Shown piece by piece: positions 48,824-58,719 of a stretch of DNA of 64,000 nt. A program made the translations under genes and the position numbers. The stretch comes from Omphiscola glabra (taxonomy: Eukaryota > Mollusca > Gastropoda > Lymnaeidae), in NCBI GenBank assembly GCA_964017045.1, contig OZ024795.1, positions 28,868,366 to 28,932,365 on the forward strand, given 5' to 3'. Each line of letters opens with the position of its first letter. Within the stretch, counting starts at the first letter, position 1. The notes beneath the pieces were generated by a model that saw only the letters and a program-made list of their open reading frames with translations, ran no database searches and was not told where the DNA came from.

Positions 48824-48884
48824 GTGACTGAAATCAATGAACTCGATGTGCGTGCCATGTGGCCCTGCAAAGATATCACGGAAT

Positions 48885-49030
48885 AAAGACATCTTTGTCT
48901 ACTTAGAGGCAGACTAAAGACATCTTTGTCTTCTTCCCAACGGAATAAAGACATCTTTGTCTTCTTACCAGTAGACTAAATACATCTTTGTCTTCTTCCC
49001 TAAGAGACTTAAAGACATCTTTGTCAACTT
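48885..49030. repeat. ~37-bp tandem repeat, 4 copies
   Basis: actaaagacatctttgtctt cttccc units; the aagac...gtctt word is a short inverted repeat. Third array in a row within 1.1 kb. Confidence 0.88.
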
Positions 49031-49394
49031 CCCAGCTCTCCGAACATGTTCTCGGCCCATTGTCTCTACGCCAATCTACCCAGTCCACCCCACCCCATCC
49101 ATCCCATTCCCCGTCGCATGCCTACGTTCAGTTACTCTGCATGCCAAGTGTAGCAAAGACAGGAAGAGGTAAGTTTACACACCTGTGGATGAATACTCGT
49201 GAAGACTGCCCCATCGTTTCATAGTTAAAACAGCGTGCAGAATGGCTCAAAACAAAAGCAAATTCTAGTGGGCTTGTTTGAGGTGATCACGAGAGGTAAA
49301 AGCAATACAATCAACGCGTCAGTATAATCCAATGTGTCTGGTGCATTCATTGTCCAGTTCATCTACTGCTGCCCGAATCTGGCCCTTACTGGCC
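49031..49394. other. Intronic sequence, nothing recognised
   Basis: No structure noted. Confidence 0.4.
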
Positions 49395-49690
49395 GAATCA
49401 TTAGGAAATGGCGTCAGCGGGCCGTCGAGCTTGCGCTCCTTATGCCCTCCCTGGCGCCCACCCACACCTGCCAGCCGCCGGGTTTCCCCGACGTCAGGCC
49501 GTGCGGAGGAGCGTCAGAGATCTTTCCGGGCGTGAAGCGTCCCCACCAGCAACCGCTCGATCGGGTTTGCCGATGGAGACCCTCCCCGCCCGGAGACATC
49601 TGGTCGACCGAAGACGCTGTGTTTCAAGCGTCCGCAGTCCACTTTCCTAGGGGCCGGGACGGTAAATTAACGTCCTAATATCTCCCCCCA
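49395..49690. other. GC- and CpG-rich island
   Basis: A ~300-bp stretch with visibly high G+C and many CpG (gcgtcagcgggccgtcgagc, ctcgatcgggtttgccg, gtcgaccgaagacg) inside AT-rich intron. Several frames are open because stop codons are rare in GC-rich DNA; none is recognisable. It could be a CpG island, an unannotated exon or a transferred fragment. Confidence 0.5.
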
Positions 49691-50192
49691 CCCGTCCCGG
49701 GGAAGCATCGGACGCCCTCTAAGAGCGATTCTACAGTGGGTTTCCACCTCGCAACTAATTCGCGAAGTAGCTGGGACGAAACGGTTGCCTAGGAGCAGCT
49801 TTCTCAGGGCTGCGTATTTAGAATCATCGGCCATAGGCTTCCACCACAGCCTATCGCCTCATATCCCTTAACGGCAACTTGTAATCATGATCCCTACCCT
49901 GTGTTTGCCTTTTCTTCCCCCTGTGAAATATCACAGGTGGCAGCCCTGTAGGAGCCGTTTATTCCGAATCATCTGACCCTTACCAACTTCACACCTGGAT
50001 AATGTAAAATCTTTAAAGTGAACTATTTGGACATGAAGAGTATTTCCACCAGTATGGGTACAGTGGTCTAACCTTGGTTTGTCCCGCCCGGGGCGACCCC
50101 CCCCCCCTTGCACCCCTTCCTCCACTTCTGCATGGCCTGTGTCTAGTAAACAAAAATATTTATTAAGTGAGTGAATAACATGGAACACTCAG
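49691..50192. other. Intronic sequence, nothing recognised
   Basis: C run at 50098-50107. Confidence 0.4.
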
Positions 50193-50193
50193 C

Positions 50194-50300
50194 TGTCCTC
50201 ACACGGTATGATACACTCGTGATGTCCTCACACGGTATGATACACTCACGATGTCCTCACACGGTATGATACACTCACGATGCCCTCACACGGTATGATT
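50194..50300. repeat. 29-bp minisatellite, 3.7 copies
   Basis: tgtcctcacacggtatgata cactcacga at 50194, 50223, 50252 and 50281. Confidence 0.94.
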
Positions 50301-50409
50301 AGTGCCTTCTTTCATTTTTTAGGTTTAGGCAGGATATACATATATCATGTAAATTAAATTTATAGTTATATTAATGTTTTTTGTACTGATGAAGGCGTTC
50401 GGAGTTCTA

Positions 50410-50500
50410 AGTTCCCCCACCTGTAATGACGACACTAAGTCGTGCCCCCCCCCCCCTTTGTAATGACGACACTAAGTTCCCCCACCTGTAATGACTACAC
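50410..50500. repeat. Tandem repeat of gttcccccacctgtaatgacgacacta
   Basis: About three copies interrupted by a C run (50445-50456). Confidence 0.75.
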
Positions 50501-50604
50501 GATCAATGGTATTGGTGCCGGCCAGCGGTCCGTATTTACATTCTCGCTTCACGCCAAACTGCAGTTACTCCAGTGCAAGTCGGATGTCCTAAATCGTCGT
50601 CTCC

Positions 50605-50652
50605 TCGAAAATCGTACAATGTTCGCCAAAATCGTAATGGTAAACAGGTCTG
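50605..50652. repeat. Dispersed repeat (aaaatcgtacaat), copy B
   Basis: gaaaatcgtacaatgttcgc caaaatcgtaatggtaaaca ggtctg; same family and orientation as 46553-46600. Confidence 0.7.
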
Positions 50653-51837
50653 ATATAGGGACTACCACTGGAAGAGAAGACTTGCATTAAACTAGATGGA
50701 TTTTAAACATATTATGTTTTGGTAGTATACCGTTCGTGGGTGGATTTGAACGAGGGTGAAGAGAGGGCTGCACATCTATACGCTTTTAACTTTATGTGTA
50801 AGTTGTTATTAATATTATAGCGATCACGACGTTCTGATCAGATAAAAGAGTCGAGGCGGGAGGGAGGGCGGGGCCAAATGAACTCGCCAATGAATTGAAC
50901 ATACAATATTGAAGTAAAGAATGATGGAATGTTTCATAGATGAAAACTGCTCAATCAATCACGAGGCTCGGTCGGGTCTGAATATCTAGGAAAGTTTTTT
51001 TTTGAGGGGCGACGATCGAGCCGCCTAGAAGGATGTATAACAACATTATAATATTCTACCCTGAGAACACATTTCATTTTCCGATTATAAGGTGACATTG
51101 TTATTATGCAGGACATGATTTAATATCAAATATTTTTGACAATTTTATGGGTACTTTTTATTTTTGTGATATCCCTTTCCCCCGATGCCACAAGCACGTG
51201 CATACATTGCTTTGATTGGATAAAATTTGCCAAACAAGGGGTAACATATAAAGATAACATAACATAATCTAAGCCTTTTAAAAGAAATGTCTCCCATTTT
51301 TCTTTTTCTTTGGTCGCTCTAAGGGCGGGTGGTGGTGGTTTGGGGGGGCGGGCGGGCGGGGATTGGTGGAGTGCATAATGTCGATGATATAACGGGAGAC
51401 TTGTTTAATTGGTAGCTTTTACTACTTATAGCCATGGGAATTAATATTTTTGTATAAATACATTCATAACGTATTCAGCCCATTCATAATGTATTGAGGA
51501 CGGGGGTCAGTGGCCAGACGCTCAAGTCCCAAAGCGATCTGGCCGAGGATTAATAGAGCAAAATAATTTTAGTTAGTTTCGGTCAAGTTAAAAAAAAAAA
51601 AAAAGACAAAGGCTCTCGAAAATACCATTTGTCCAAACTCTCGCCGCCCCAAACCGCCTTCAGCCCTAAACCTATGGCAATGTTACTAAACCACCAGCCA
51701 GCAATCCCCCTGTGTGATTACATGGGGGACATTTCTTTAAACCAGAGGGCTGCAGTTTATTTCACGCGCAACACGCATTGGGGCCTAAAAAATTCGAAAG
51801 GTGAAATTAATCTCTTACCTGGACATTAGGCCGGAAA
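50653..51837. other. Intronic sequence, nothing recognised
   Basis: T run (50997-51003), a ggcgggcgggcgggg tract (51347-51361) and an A run (51591-51604). No gene signal. Confidence 0.45.
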
Positions 51838-52150
51838 GACATGTTTGACGTGATCACAGTGTGACACTTGCTGGGATTAGGATCATTGTAACTGTAATAG
51901 CTGACGTGATCCCAGTGTGACATATGCTGGAATTGGGAGCATTATGGCTGTAATGGTTTACATTATCACAGTGTGGCATGGGCCGTGAGTTGGACCCTTA
52001 GGGCTATAATGGTCGACTTGATCACGATGCGTCATGGGCTAGGAGTTGGACCCTTATGGCTATAATGACGTGATCACAGTGTGACGTGGGCTGGGATTAG
52101 GACCATTATGGCTGTAATGGTTGACGTCATCACAGTGTGACATGGGCTGG
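51838..52150. repeat. ~60-bp minisatellite, 5 copies
   Basis: gacgtgatcacagtgtgaca tgggctgggattaggaccat tatggctgtaatggtt; each unit has the palindrome gtgatcac or close variants. Confidence 0.9.
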
Positions 52151-52624
52151 GAAATTGTCGTTTTATAAAAGTATTAATTTTAATGTCACGATGACAACAC
52201 CGTCTTTCTTGACCTAATGTCATGGTGACAGCACGAGCTTGTCATTCTATGGATCGATTTGACAATCTCTGAATACCCACTTGGACCACCCGACAAAGTT
52301 CCCATAATTTAAGGGCGTATCCAGGGATTAAACTTTTAAAGGGATTGAAGGTTTGGTGGGTATTAGTCCACACAATACTTTTAGTGTATAAGGGGGTTGT
52401 ATGTGTGTGGTGGGGGGGGGTATTAGTTCACATAATACAGGGGTTCATTTATTATAAACATTTCTGACGTCACAGTGGTCTGTTTATCGAGCCCGGTGGT
52501 GCCACGTTGCCCTTGAGCAGGGGCATGAGAGGGTGTCGAAGGGGGGGCGCTCTTATCGTAGGCCAGCATGGGGGGGGGGATATATTTCTTTGGATAGGAC
52601 CTTAATAGTGATTGTTATCACGAA
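52151..52624. other. Intronic sequence, nothing recognised
   Basis: G runs at 52410-52418 and 52571-52579. Confidence 0.4.
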
Positions 52625-52977
52625 GACAGTTCTCCCACACCAATATAAAGACTCCCTGTATTGTTACGAAATTATCCCACACCAGTCCATGGACGCCATT
52701 TATTGATGTAGCAACTCTCCCACACCAATCCAATGATGTCATGTAGTGATAGACAACTCTCCAATCCAGTGATGTCCTGTATTAATATAACTAATCTCAC
52801 ACATCAGTCCAATCACGTCATGTATTGATGTAACAATTCTCCCACACCAGTCCAATGATGTCATGTCTTGATGTAACAATTCTCCCACACGAGTCCAATG
52901 ATGTCATGTATTGATAGACAATTCTCCAACACCAATCCAGTGACGCCATGTATTGATGTAACTATTTCCCCACGCCT
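52625..52977. repeat. 43-bp minisatellite, 8 copies
   Basis: gtaacaattctcccacacca gtccaatgatgtcatgtatt gat, with deletions in some units. Confidence 0.94.
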
Positions 52978-53001
52978 TGTGTGTGTGTGTGTGTGTGTGT
53001 G
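52978..53001. repeat. (gt)n microsatellite
   Basis: About 12 gt units. Confidence 0.95.
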
Positions 53002-53601
53002 CACCTTTTGTCCGTGCACATTGTGTGTGTGTTTCTCCTGTGTCTCTGCATCTTGTAATCCGCACCAAAAATCTCATAATGTGTTTAAAAAAAGCGTATT
53101 TGTCAGTGTCGGACGATACGCGCATGGACTCAATTGATTAAGGCTGTGATCGTCGTGAGGTGTCGGCCTAGAATCGGGTAACTCTCGGGTGCTGTTTCTG
53201 TTTTCAAACAGCTGTGTTTATTAACGGCCACTTCAAAGTGAAGATCTGTTACATCGTTATGATCGATCTATCACGTGTGAACGGTTAAAAAAATTGGAAG
53301 TAACCTAAGGTGAATGGCTTGGATTAACCGAAAGATAAACGGATGAAATACTTACATTCAAAAAACAAAAAACACCAGCCTCAATTCACCCGGCTGAATT
53401 AATTCACTCGTCGTCTCCTCAATAAATCCTCATTTGAAGTAAATAGCACAGTTTAGTAGGGACCATCATTGAAAGGAATGACGCAAAGTTTATGTGACAG
53501 TTACACGCGAGGAAGCCATCAACCCAAGTGCTATGGCGATGCAGCACGTTCACACATTATAAGACAAGAGAAAAGTCATTGGAAGGGGAACGTTTTTTTT
53601 T

Positions 53602-53632
<31 letters not shown>

Positions 53633-53979
53633 GTGGGGGGGGGATGGTTAGTGCGGAGAAATTCAAACATCATTGCCCTAACTGAACCATGCTTGATTGT
53701 TGGATAAAACGGCAATGCTGAAGTGTCGAAGGAAATAGTGGAGCAAGGTATGTCGAAGTATGAAATGAAAAAGACACGACAATGGAAAGAGAACGTGTCG
53801 GCATAAAGCCTTCTTCAGCAGACAACGCAAAACAAGAAAGAAATAAAAAATTAAAAAAAAAAACAACTCAAGTTCCTGTAGTTCACCGTGTCGGGGAGGA
53901 AATGGTCAGTGTGAACTGTCCAATTGGGTTGTCGTCTTACTGAATTCCTAGTCTAGGCAGTCGGTTTTTAATGGGTGTG
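53002..53979. other. Intronic sequence, long T then G homopolymers
   Basis: A T run (53595-53611) is followed at once by a G-dominated run (53612-53642). Lengths this large are likely to be imprecise in any assembly. Otherwise nothing recognised. Confidence 0.5.
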
Positions 53980-54575
53980 GTCTCGCGTTTGACGGTGGTG
54001 TCTCGCTTAATTGTGGTGTCTCATCTCGGCCGTGGTCTCTTCTGTCGTCTCTCGTCCTGGCTATGGTCTCTCGTCTAGACTGTGGTCCCTTGACTTGGTT
54101 GTGGTCACTGCTGTGGTCTCTTCTGTGGTCTCTTCTGTGGTCTCTCGTCTTGGCTATGGTCTCTCGTCTTGGCTGTGGTCCCTTGACTCGGTTGTGGTCG
54201 CTACTGTCTATCGTCTCTACTGTGATCTCTTCTGTGGTTTCTCGCCTTGGTTGTGGTCTCTTGACGTGGCTGTTGTCGCTACTGCGCTCTGTACTGTGGT
54301 CTATCGTCTTGACTGTGGTCTCTTGACTTGGTTGTGGTCGCTACTGTGGTCTCTCGCCTTGGCTCTAGTCTCTCGTCTTGGCTGTGGTCGCTACTGTGGT
54401 CTCTACTGTGGTCTCTTCTGTGGTCTCTCGCCTTGGTTGTGGTCTCTTGACGTGCCTGTTGTCGGTACTGCGCTCTGTACTGTGATCTATCGTCTTGGCT
54501 GTGATCTCTACTGTATCCCTAGACTTGGCGTTGTTCTATTGGGTAGACAGTAGTACGACGTCCAGGTTGTGGTCG
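53980..54575. repeat. ~19-bp degenerate minisatellite with long-range duplication
   Basis: tctcgtcttggctgtggtc words. A longer segment (tctcgccttggttgtggtct cttgacgtg...ctactgcgctctgtactgtg) occurs twice, near 54240 and 54427, so ~190-bp blocks were copied. Confidence 0.88.
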
Positions 54576-54610
54576 AATGCACGCGGGATTGGCCCTTGTC
54601 TGGCGTCTTC

Positions 54611-54621
54611 TAATTATTGCT
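54611..54621. other. Left target-site duplication of the LINE
   Basis: taattattgct is repeated at 56421-56431. Similarity continues as (gt)cgtcctg versus (c)cgtcctg, so the duplication may be 18-19 bp with a small indel, or share microhomology with the RT sequence. Confidence 0.7.
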
Positions 54622-55195
54622 GTCGTCCTGCACTCTGGCCATCATGCCATCATGCAGCTGACGGATGATGGTGGTGAATTTTTCTGGGCATCCGTACTTT
54701 TTCATGATTTTCCACAGGCCATCTCTATTGACCCTGTCAAAAGCCTTATTCGGGTCAATAAATGTGGAATATAGGTCCATGTTTTGCTCCTGACATTTCT
54801 CTTGGAGCTGCCTGGCAGCAAACACCATATCGATAGTTCCTCTTTCTTTTCGGAAACCACATTGACTTTCGGGTAGGAGACCTCGCTCCAGATGTGCATT
54901 TAGGCGGTTCAGAAGGGCTCGGGCCAAGATCTTGCCCGCGATGGACAGCAGTGAAATTCCGCGGTGATTGTCGCAGACCTGGCGGTTTCCTTTGTGTTTG
55001 TACAGGTGGATAATGGAGGCATCTTTGAGGTCCTGTGGTACAGTTTCCGTCTGCCAGATGATCTGGAATAGCTTATCCGTCAACGCTGGTCCACCCTCTT
55101 TGTAGATTTCGGCAGGAATCATGTCGGAGCCAGGTACTTTACCATTGGACATTTGACGGATTGCTGTCTGTATCTCGACCGAAGTTGGGACAGCG
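54622..55195 (-). pseudogene. LINE reverse transcriptase, N-terminal half (inverted)
   Basis: Open minus-strand frame that reads from about 55190 to 54622: PTSVEIQTAIRQMSNGKVPG, then SDMIPAEIYKE, NHRGISLLSIAGKILARALL (RT fingers), SQCGFRKERGTIDMVFAARQ, motif A as STFIDPNKAFDRVNRDGLW and RQLHDGMMARVQDD. Motif A keeps its catalytic Asp, though the usual Leu after it is Pro. There is no stop within the half, so the insertion is probably not old. The last codons before the stop at 54610 come from the flanking target duplication. Confidence 0.9.
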
Positions 55196-56420
55196 TATAG
55201 GAACGGTCAGTCATCTCAAGCATTCCCTGTCACAAATGGTGTGAAGCAGGGCTGTGTCCTGGCTCCCACGCTATTCAGTATTATGTATTCTGCAATGCTG
55301 TCTGATGCGTTCAGGGACTCCACCACGGGCTTTCCAATCCGTTTCCGCACCGATGGATCGGTCTTCAACCTAAAGAGGCTTCAAGCTAAAACAAAGGTCA
55401 AACATAGCACTGTCAACGAGCTTCTGTTTGCGGACGATTGTGCCCTCAATGCTGACTCTGAGGCTGCCATGCAGCAAAGCGTTGATATCTTTTCTGAGGC
55501 CTGCAACAACTTTGGACTAACAATCAACGCGAAGAAGACTGAGGTATTCTATCAGCCAGCTCCCAGTAGGCCCTACGCTGAACCCAACATCATCAGCGGA
55601 AAGCGTCTTAACGCGGTGGATAAATTGACTTACTTGGGCAGCACCCTCTCCAGATCTGTCATCATTGATGATGAAATGAATGCCAGACTTGCAAAAGCTA
55701 GTGCCATATTTGGCTGGCTCCGCAGCACTGTTTGGGACAGGAGAGGTATCAGACGGGAAACGAAGATCAAGGTCTACAGCGCAGCAGTCCTCTCGACATT
55801 GCTCTACGGGTGTGAAACGTGGACAGTCTACCAGCGTCACGCTAAAAAACTGAACCATTTTCACACAACCAGCCTCAGGAAACTCCTCGGCATCAGGTGG
55901 CAAGACAAAGTTCCTGACACAGAGGTTCTCGCTAGAGCGAACCTACCTAGTATCTTCACCACCCTGATGCAGTATCAGTTCCGTTGGATGGGACACGTTG
56001 CCCGTATGGAAGATCACCGGCTCCCTAAACAAATATTCTATGGTGAGCTCACGACAGGCAAGCGCTCCCAAGGAGGTCCAAAAAAAAACGTTACAAAGAC
56101 TCACTGAAAGTGGCACTAAAGGCCTTCAGCATCGACACTACTAAATGGGAGCAGACCGCCCAGGACAGAGTCAGGTGGAGATCAGTGGTCAAGATAGGGA
56201 CTAAATCTTATGAAGCCAGTAGGATGGCCACCATTGAGACACGCAGGCAAGCCCGAAAGAACATTATTAAAGTCACGACTGCACCAACTATCCCCTGCCC
56301 GCGGTGCCACAGACTATTCCGAGCACGTATAGGATTGGCAAGCCACCTACGAACCCACCGTAACCCACCCCCCTAACCGGATGACTGGATGGTCCTAGTC
56401 GTTTTGACGGACGAACAACA
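55196..56420 (+). pseudogene. LINE RT C-terminal half, thumb and zinc-finger-like tail
   Basis: The plus-strand frame resumes at QSSQAFPVTNGVKQGCVLAP, then motif C in NELLFADDCAL (both Asp present), FGLTINAKKTEVF, VDKLTYLGSTLS, LYGCETWT and RWMGHVARMEDHRLPKQIFY. After about residue 285 the frame breaks at a 9-A run (56080-56088); seven As would restore the reading into KVALKAFSIDTTKWEQTAQD. The C-terminus CPRCHRLFRARIGLASHLRT H has a C-x2-C...H-x3-H spacing. The A-run shift may be real or a sequencing error. Without its 5' half in register it is non-functional. Confidence 0.9.
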
Positions 56421-56431
56421 TAATTATTGCT
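56421..56431. other. Right target-site duplication of the LINE
   Basis: taattattgct, identical to 54611-54621; follows the element's gaacaaca tail. Confidence 0.7.
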
Positions 56432-56495
56432 CCGTCCTGTCGTGTGGGTCTCTGATCTTTAGATCCGTGCTATTCACATGTCACTTTGCTTAGTA

Positions 56496-56680
56496 CAGCG
56501 GTTCTCAACCTGTGGGTCGCGACCACTTTGGGGGTCGAAAGACCTTTTCCGGGGGTGTCGCCTAATCCCATCGGAAAACACACATACTCTATAGTTATGA
56601 AGTAGCAACGAAAATAGTTTTGTGGTCTTGGTCATGAGTGTGTTAAAGGGTCGAGGCATTAGCAAGGTTGAGAACCACTG
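56496..56680 (-). mobile_element. SPIN-like hAT MITE, copy 4
   Basis: 185-bp element starting cagcggttctcaacctgtgg gtcgcgacc, with gggggtcgaaagacctttt, gtcgcctaatcccatcgg, ctatagttatgaagtagcaa cg and end gcaaggttgagaaccactg. Flanks gcttagta (56488-56495) and gcctagta (56681-56688) form an 8-bp duplication with one mismatch and central TA. It sits 65 bp downstream of the LINE. Confidence 0.9.
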
Positions 56681-56820
56681 GCCTAGTACTAATCAAGTCT
56701 CTCTCTCTCCCCATCCCCTAACTCGGCTTTCTATATGCCCAATACTCACACACAAAAACAATTCATTGGATTTATTTGAAACTTTCATGTGTCTGCGTGA
56801 TGCCAAACTATGATTAAATC

Positions 56821-57130
56821 TCTATGCTCATGTTCTCTCTATCTCTCTGTTCATGTTCTCTCTATCTCTCTGCTCATGTTCTCTCTATCTCTCTGCTCAT
56901 GTTCTCTCTATCTCTCTCCTCATGTTCTCTCTATCTCTCTGCTCATGTTCTCTCTATCTCTCTGCTCATGTTCTCTCTATCTCTCTGCTCATGTTCTCTC
57001 TATCTCTCTGCTCATGTTCTCTCTATCTCTCTGTTCATGTTCTCTCTATCTCTCTGCTCATGTTCTCTCTATCTCTCTGCTCATGTTCTCTCTGCCCATG
57101 TACGCTCTATCTCTCTGCTCATGTTCTCTT
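56821..57130. repeat. 23-bp CT-rich minisatellite, 13 copies
   Basis: catgttctctctatctctct gct from 56829 at exact 23-bp spacing. Confidence 0.95.
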
Positions 57131-57500
57131 TATATATGCTCTGTATGCTTACGTTCAATCTCACTGCTTCCGTTCTCTCTATCTCTACTCATGTTATCTC
57201 TATCTCTACTAATGCTCTCTCTATCTCTTTGCACCCTCGTTCTTTCTGTCTCTCTTCTCCGTGTCATCCGTCTCTCTGCCCACAGTGTTCTATGTCTCCC
57301 TGCTCCCGTTCTCTCTTTCTCTCTGCCCCAAACTCTCTGTCTCTGTGCTCCCGCGTTCTCTGTATGGGCACCCGTTCTCTCTGTCTCTGTGCTCCCGCGT
57401 TCTCTGTCTATGGGCACCCGTTCTCTCTGTCTCTGTGCTCCCGCGTTCTCTGTCTATGGGCACCCGTTCTCTCTGTCTCTGTGCTCCCGCGTTCTCTGTC
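57131..57500. repeat. CT-rich tract grading into a 46-bp minisatellite
   Basis: After degenerate ctctctatctct words, gctcccgcgttctctgtcta tgggcacccgttctctctgt ctctgt repeats at 57347, 57391, 57437 and 57483. Confidence 0.9.
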
Positions 57501-57607
57501 CATCTCCTCGCTTGCTCGTTTAATGACACTCAGAGTTTGTCCGTATGTGTGGACTATGACGAAAAATAAATACATTTGTATACGAACATTTCTCCCGCTG
57601 TTTAATC

Positions 57608-57735
57608 TGTGATCAACTGTCATCACAACTGTCACCACAACTGTCATCACAACTGTCACCACAACCGTCACCACAACTGTCATCACAACGTTCATATCTG
57701 ACTTTCATCACATCTGTCATCGCCACTATTCCAAC
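57608..57735. repeat. 12-bp trinucleotide-like repeat
   Basis: actgtcatcacaactgtcac cac words, about 10 units, decaying at the 3' end. Confidence 0.88.
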
Positions 57736-57794
57736 ACATGACGAAACTATATACCGGATACGCTTCTTCGCTTGTATGTCATTCTCTTCAGTGC

Positions 57795-58338
57795 ATCCTT
57801 TCAATTTTTTTAACCTGAATTGAAGACGCGCACAAAAGTTATCTCAAAATCAGATAGAGTTATTTGTTTAACATTTTCAATTTTTTAGCCTGAATTGAAG
57901 ACGCGCACAAAAGTTATCTCAAAATCAGATAGAGTTATTTGTTTAACATTTTCATTTTTTTAGCCTGAATTGAAGACGCGCACAAAAGTTATCTCAAAAT
58001 CAGATAGAGTTATTTGTTTAACATTTTCAATTTTTTAGCCTGAATTGAAGACGCGCACAAAAGTTATCTCAAAATCAGATAGAGTTATTTGTTTAACATT
58101 TTCAATTTTTTAGCCTGAATTGAAGACGCGCACAAAAGTTATCTCAAAATCAGATAGAGTTATTTGTTTAACATTTTCAATTTTTTAGCCTGAATTGAAG
58201 ACGCGCACAAAAGTTATCTCAAAATCAGATAGAGTTATTTGTTTAACATTTTCAATTTTTTAGCCTGAATTGAAGACGCGCACAAAAGTTATCTCAAAAT
58301 CAGATAGGGTTATTTGTTTAACATTTTCAATTTTTATC
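57795..58338. repeat. 75-bp satellite-like array, 7 nearly identical copies
   Basis: cctgaattgaagacgcgcac aaaagttatctcaaaatcag atagagttatttgtttaaca ttttcaattttttag starts at 57814, 57889, 57964, 58039, 58114, 58189 and 58264. Copies differ by only one or two bases. Confidence 0.97.
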
Positions 58339-58719
58339 TGCTTGAGATTTGGCGTCTTTAAAAAAAAAAAAAAGAAGTCTACACATTTTAAACTCAAGCG
58401 TTCGCTGATGGTGGCATCAGAAATGTTTATCTCAGACTCATTGAAAGGCGAGCTCCTTTCAAACAAACAAAATCAATTAACTTTTTCCTTGAAACTCTTG
58501 TTTCTGTGTGGGAGCCACTGAACTAGATTTAGATGAATTCAATGCTGCTGGTGAATTGCCTTTCTTTTGGAATGTTAAAAAAAAAAGAATAAAAGAAATG
58601 ATTCCCAATGAGAAAAGACGATAACGCGCGCCTGTGGTACACGTCTGCTTTCAATTTACTTCTCTAATGTGTGACTCAGACTTTTGACTTCCCTGCCTAG
58701 CTAAAGAGACATAAATACA
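58339..58719. other. Intronic sequence, nothing recognised
   Basis: A run at 58360-58374 just after the 75-bp array. Confidence 0.4.

Larger units (their letters stand above)
54622..56420 (+). mobile_element. Twin-primed (5'-inverted) non-LTR retrotransposon
   Basis: A truncated LINE whose upstream RT half is on the minus strand and downstream half on the plus strand, in the order [inverted 5' piece][3' piece]. The minus piece ends in the protein at ARVQDD; the plus piece resumes at NGQSSQAFPVTNG, so almost nothing is lost between them. Flanking taattattgct copies mark one insertion event. The 3' end is gacggacgaacaaca. This is the twin-priming product known from L1; the clade of this element is not assigned. 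Confidence 0.85.

Noticed and set aside
49334..49678. Overlapping frames of 114, 80 and 67 codons in the GC-rich island
   Set aside because: High G+C makes stops rare in all frames; none shows a known domain, so it was reported only as a CpG-rich island.
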